This document shows positions 5,743-8,227 of a stretch of DNA of 8,227 bases, one piece after another; position 1 is the stretch's first letter; each line of letters begins with the position of its first letter. The DNA is from an uncultured Clostridia bacterium (GTDB lineage Bacteria > Bacillota > Clostridia > TANB77 > CAG-508): assembly GCA_947630155.1 (NCBI GenBank), contig CANRGM010000046.1:1-8227 (forward strand). Reading direction: 5' to 3'. The notes below the pieces were generated by a model. It had not been told where the DNA came from, did no database searches, and saw only the letters and a list, made by a program, of their open reading frames with translations. The position numbers and the translations under genes are program-made.

Positions 5743-8227
5743 ATGGAGCTTAAGAAAAATGAATTAACAAAATATGATTTAACAAACCCTCAAAGAAACA
5801 TATATTTACTAGAAAACTTCTATTCAGGAAGTAGCCTTAACAATATCTGTGGAACTTGCTTTATTCACTCCACACTAAATTTTGATTTACTAAAAAAATC
5901 TATGAATATGCTAGTTGAGAATAGTGATAATTTTCGACTTCACTTCGAACTAAAACACAATGAAGTACAACAATATGTTACTCCATTTAGTTTTTTTGAC
6001 ATTGATATTGTTGACATACCTGACATATCTTATGTTGACAACTTAGAAAATGAGATGCAAAAAAAGGTTTTTGATATCTATTCCTCTGATAATAACTTTG
6101 AATTCAAAATTTTTAGATTTCCAAATAATCAAGGTGGCTATATATTAAATATTCATCATTTATTAGGTGATTCATGGGCTTTAGGGCTTGTTGCCAAAAA
6201 AATAAATGAGTATTACAATCTTTTACTTAACAATGAAATTAATATTGAAAATTCAGAAGAAACACCAAATGATTCCAACCATTTTTCATATATTGATTAT
6301 ATTAATGATGAGCAATTATATTTTAGTAGTGATAAATTCAATAAAGACAAAGAATATTGGGATTCTGTTTTTAATACAATTCCAGAAATTGCAACTATAC
6401 CTTCTAAGTTTAGTAATGTTAACAATAACATTAGTTCAGTAGCCCAGAGAAGCAAGTTTGATATACCAAAAGAAAAAATTGATGTTATTTTACAATTCTG
6501 CAAAAACAACAACATTTCTATTTACAATTTCTTTATGGCAATTTACTCAATTTATTTAGGAAGAGTTAGTTGTACAGATGATTTTGTAATTGGTACACCA
6601 ATTTTAAATAGATGCAATTTCGCACAAAAGCAAACCCTTGGATTATTTATAAGCACTCTACCTGTTCGATTTACTATAGATTCAGAAGATACTTTTATAG
6701 AATATGCAAAAAAAGTGGCAGTAAATTCTTTATCTATGCTTAGACACCAAAAATATCCATATCAAAATATTCTAGAAACAGTAAGGCAAAAGCAATCTGA
6801 TTTACCTAATTTATACAATATTTTACTATCATATCAGATAACAAAAACAAATACAGATGGCTGTAATTATGATACTAGATGGTCATTTAATAATAATTGT
6901 CCTGATGATATGCAAATTCATATTTTGGATTTAAATGATTATGGAAGTTTCAACATTTACTATGATTATAAGGTTAAAAAATATGACGGCAAAGATATTG
7001 AAAATATGCATGAAAGAATAATGTATATAATTGAACAAGTCTTAAAAAATGCTAACTTAAAAATTTCTAAAATTAATATTATAACAAGATCTGAAAGAAG
7101 AAAAATTACAAGTAAATTCAACAAAACTAAAGTAGATTATGACAAAGAAAAAACTATTATCAATCTATTTGAAGAAACAGTTGCCAAAAAGCCTTTAGAT
7201 ATAGCAGTTATTTGCAACAATAAAAAACTTACTTATGATGAATTAAACAAAAAATCAAATCAACTTGCTAACTATCTTGCAAAGAGAAATATCGGGAAAA
7301 ATGATTTAGTTGGTATAATGACCACCCGTTCACTTGAAATGGTTATAGGCTTACTTGCAATTCTAAAATTAGGTGCAAGTTATATTCCTATTGACCCAAC
7401 TTATCCACAAGAAAGAATTAATTATTTGATTGAAAATAGCAATAGTAAAGCACTTTTAGTTGATGACTTTACTTTTAATAATGTGGAAAACTCTTATAAA
7501 ATTAATATATCACTTAATAATGATTTTTACGAAAATGAAAATTATAATAATCTAAATACTGATATTACAGCAGATTCCTTGATGTACCTTATCTATACAT
7601 CAGGTTCTACTGGCAAGCCTAAAGGTGTAATGCTAACACATCGTAATGTAAATAATTTCCTTACTGGAATAAACAATGTTATCGATTTCAAAGCAAATAA
7701 AACCATTCTATCTTTAACAACAATATGTTTTGATATATTTGGACTTGAACTATGGGGTGGATTAACTAATGGTCTTACTGTAGTTATTGCCTCTGATGAT
7801 GAGCAAAACAATTGTGAACTTTTAAATAAATTATGTATAGAAAACCAGGTTGAAATGCTACAAACCACACCTTCAAGAATGTCATATTTCCTTAGAAATG
7901 ATGAACATTTAGAGTTTTTGAAGCACTTGAATGTAATAATGTTAGGTGGAGAAAGTTTGCCTGAAAAAATAGTTGATGAATTACTGGATAAATCCCCAGC
8001 AAGACTATTCAATATGTACGGGCCTACTGAAACTACTATATGGTCTACCATTAAAGAAATTAAAGGAGTTACAAATATTTCAATTGGAAAACCTATTGCA
8101 AATACTACATGTTATATTTTAGACAAAAATTTAAGCCTACTACCTTCCTACACTCCTGGATTTTTATATATTGGAGGTGATGGTGTATCAAAAGGATATT
8201 TCCATATGCCAGAATTAACTTTGGAAA
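5743..8227 (+). CDS. Nonribosomal peptide synthetase, condensation-adenylation part (cut by right edge)
   Basis: This is the N-terminal 828 codons of an NRPS, a cytoplasmic multidomain enzyme that activates amino acids as adenylates and joins them on carrier domains. Residues about 10-450 are a condensation domain: LTNPQRNIYLLE (13-24, motif C1), HHLLGDS (138-144, motif C3 with Gly replaced by Ser), YIDY (183-186), IGTPILNR (283-290, C5), GLFISTLPVR (300-309, C6) and RHQKYPY (334-340, C7). From about 470 an adenylation domain follows: LTYDEL (496-501, A1), LKLGASYIPID (541-551, A2), TSGSTGKPKG (619-628, A3), FDIF (663-666, A4), NMYGPTETT (757-765, A5) and GFLYIGGDGVSKGY (806-819, A6). Specificity positions aligned by eye to GrsA read D-I-L-Q-M-G-M-I-W, close to the glycine code DILQLGLIW. 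The lysine of A10, the carrier domain and any release domain lie beyond the edge. A condensation domain at the very N-terminus suggests either N-acylation of the first residue or a donor supplied in trans. Confidence 0.97.
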   Translation, partial: MELKKNELTKYDLTNPQRNIYLLENFYSGSSLNNICGTCFIHSTLNFDLLKKSMNMLVENSDNFRLHFELKHNEVQQYVTPFSFFDIDIVDIPDISYVDNLENEMQKKVFDIYSSDNNFEFKIFRFPNNQGGYILNIHHLLGDSWALGLVAKKINEYYNLLLNNEINIENSEETPNDSNHFSYIDYINDEQLYFSSDKFNKDKEYWDSVFNTIPEIATIPSKFSNVNNNISSVAQRSKFDIPKEKIDVILQFCKNNNISIYNFFMAIYSIYLGRVSCTDDFVIGTPILNRCNFAQKQTLGLFISTLPVRFTIDSEDTFIEYAKKVAVNSLSMLRHQKYPYQNILETVRQKQSDLPNLYNILLSYQITKTNTDGCNYDTRWSFNNNCPDDMQIHILDLNDYGSFNIYYDYKVKKYDGKDIENMHERIMYIIEQVLKNANLKISKINIITRSERRKITSKFNKTKVDYDKEKTIINLFEETVAKKPLDIAVICNNKKLTYDELNKKSNQLANYLAKRNIGKNDLVGIMTTRSLEMVIGLLAILKLGASYIPIDPTYPQERINYLIENSNSKALLVDDFTFNNVENSYKINISLNNDFYENENYNNLNTDITADSLMYLIYTSGSTGKPKGVMLTHRNVNNFLTGINNVIDFKANKTILSLTTICFDIFGLELWGGLTNGLTVVIASDDEQNNCELLNKLCIENQVEMLQTTPSRMSYFLRNDEHLEFLKHLNVIMLGGESLPEKIVDELLDKSPARLFNMYGPTETTIWSTIKEIKGVTNISIGKPIANTTCYILDKNLSLLPSYTPGFLYIGGDGVSKGYFHMPELTLE

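Noticed and set aside
6206..6515. Short open frames on both strands inside the condensation domain
   Set aside because: They overlap a frame with clear NRPS motifs and have no independent signals.
7593..8051. A 152-codon minus-strand open frame
   Set aside because: It is antisense to adenylation motifs A3-A5 of the NRPS. Its length reflects the codon pattern of that gene, and its translation shows no known motif.

Overview
The window is AT-rich, with strong AGGAGGTGA-type ribosome binding sites, near-consensus sigma-A promoters and a preference for AGA and TTA codons. RpoB reads like a Firmicutes beta subunit: it lacks the large proteobacterial insertions and has a TTG start and an acidic C-terminal tail. 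Together with a nonribosomal peptide synthetase (NRPS), this suggests a low-GC anaerobe of the Clostridia, possibly gut- or rumen-associated. The exact taxon cannot be read from the window.

Layout. Positions 1-4552 (minus strand) hold the core RNA polymerase pair: complete rpoB (1246 aa) followed by the first 270 codons of rpoC, joined by a one-base TAATG overlap. Positions 4553-5119 hold no long gene but are rich in signals, all best read on the minus strand. In transcription order these are an A/T-rich palindromic stretch, a consensus promoter, a possible 21-codon lysine-rich leader ORF with a strong Shine-Dalgarno sequence but an ATT start, an intrinsic terminator whose 5' arm lies inside that ORF, a second promoter in the terminator tail, and a stem-loop leader running to rpoB. 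Positions 5120-5548 (minus) encode an unrecognised 142-aa soluble protein with its own promoter and its own terminator, so it is probably not cotranscribed with rpoB. Positions 5549-5742 are a compact divergent promoter region. From 5743 to the right edge (plus strand) runs the 5' part of an NRPS gene: an N-terminal condensation domain followed by most of an adenylation domain whose visible specificity residues resemble the glycine code.

How the parts relate. rpoB and rpoC make the catalytic core of RNA polymerase. Their upstream region lacks rplL, rplJ, rplA and rplK, which normally precede rpoB in Firmicutes. rpoBC therefore appears to depend on local promoters and perhaps on attenuation. 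The NRPS is transcribed away from this block and probably begins a secondary-metabolite operon that continues off the right edge. The most original signals are the candidate rpoB leader attenuator with its ATT-start mini-ORF, and the NRPS first module that opens with a condensation domain carrying HHxxxDS and a glycine-like adenylation domain.
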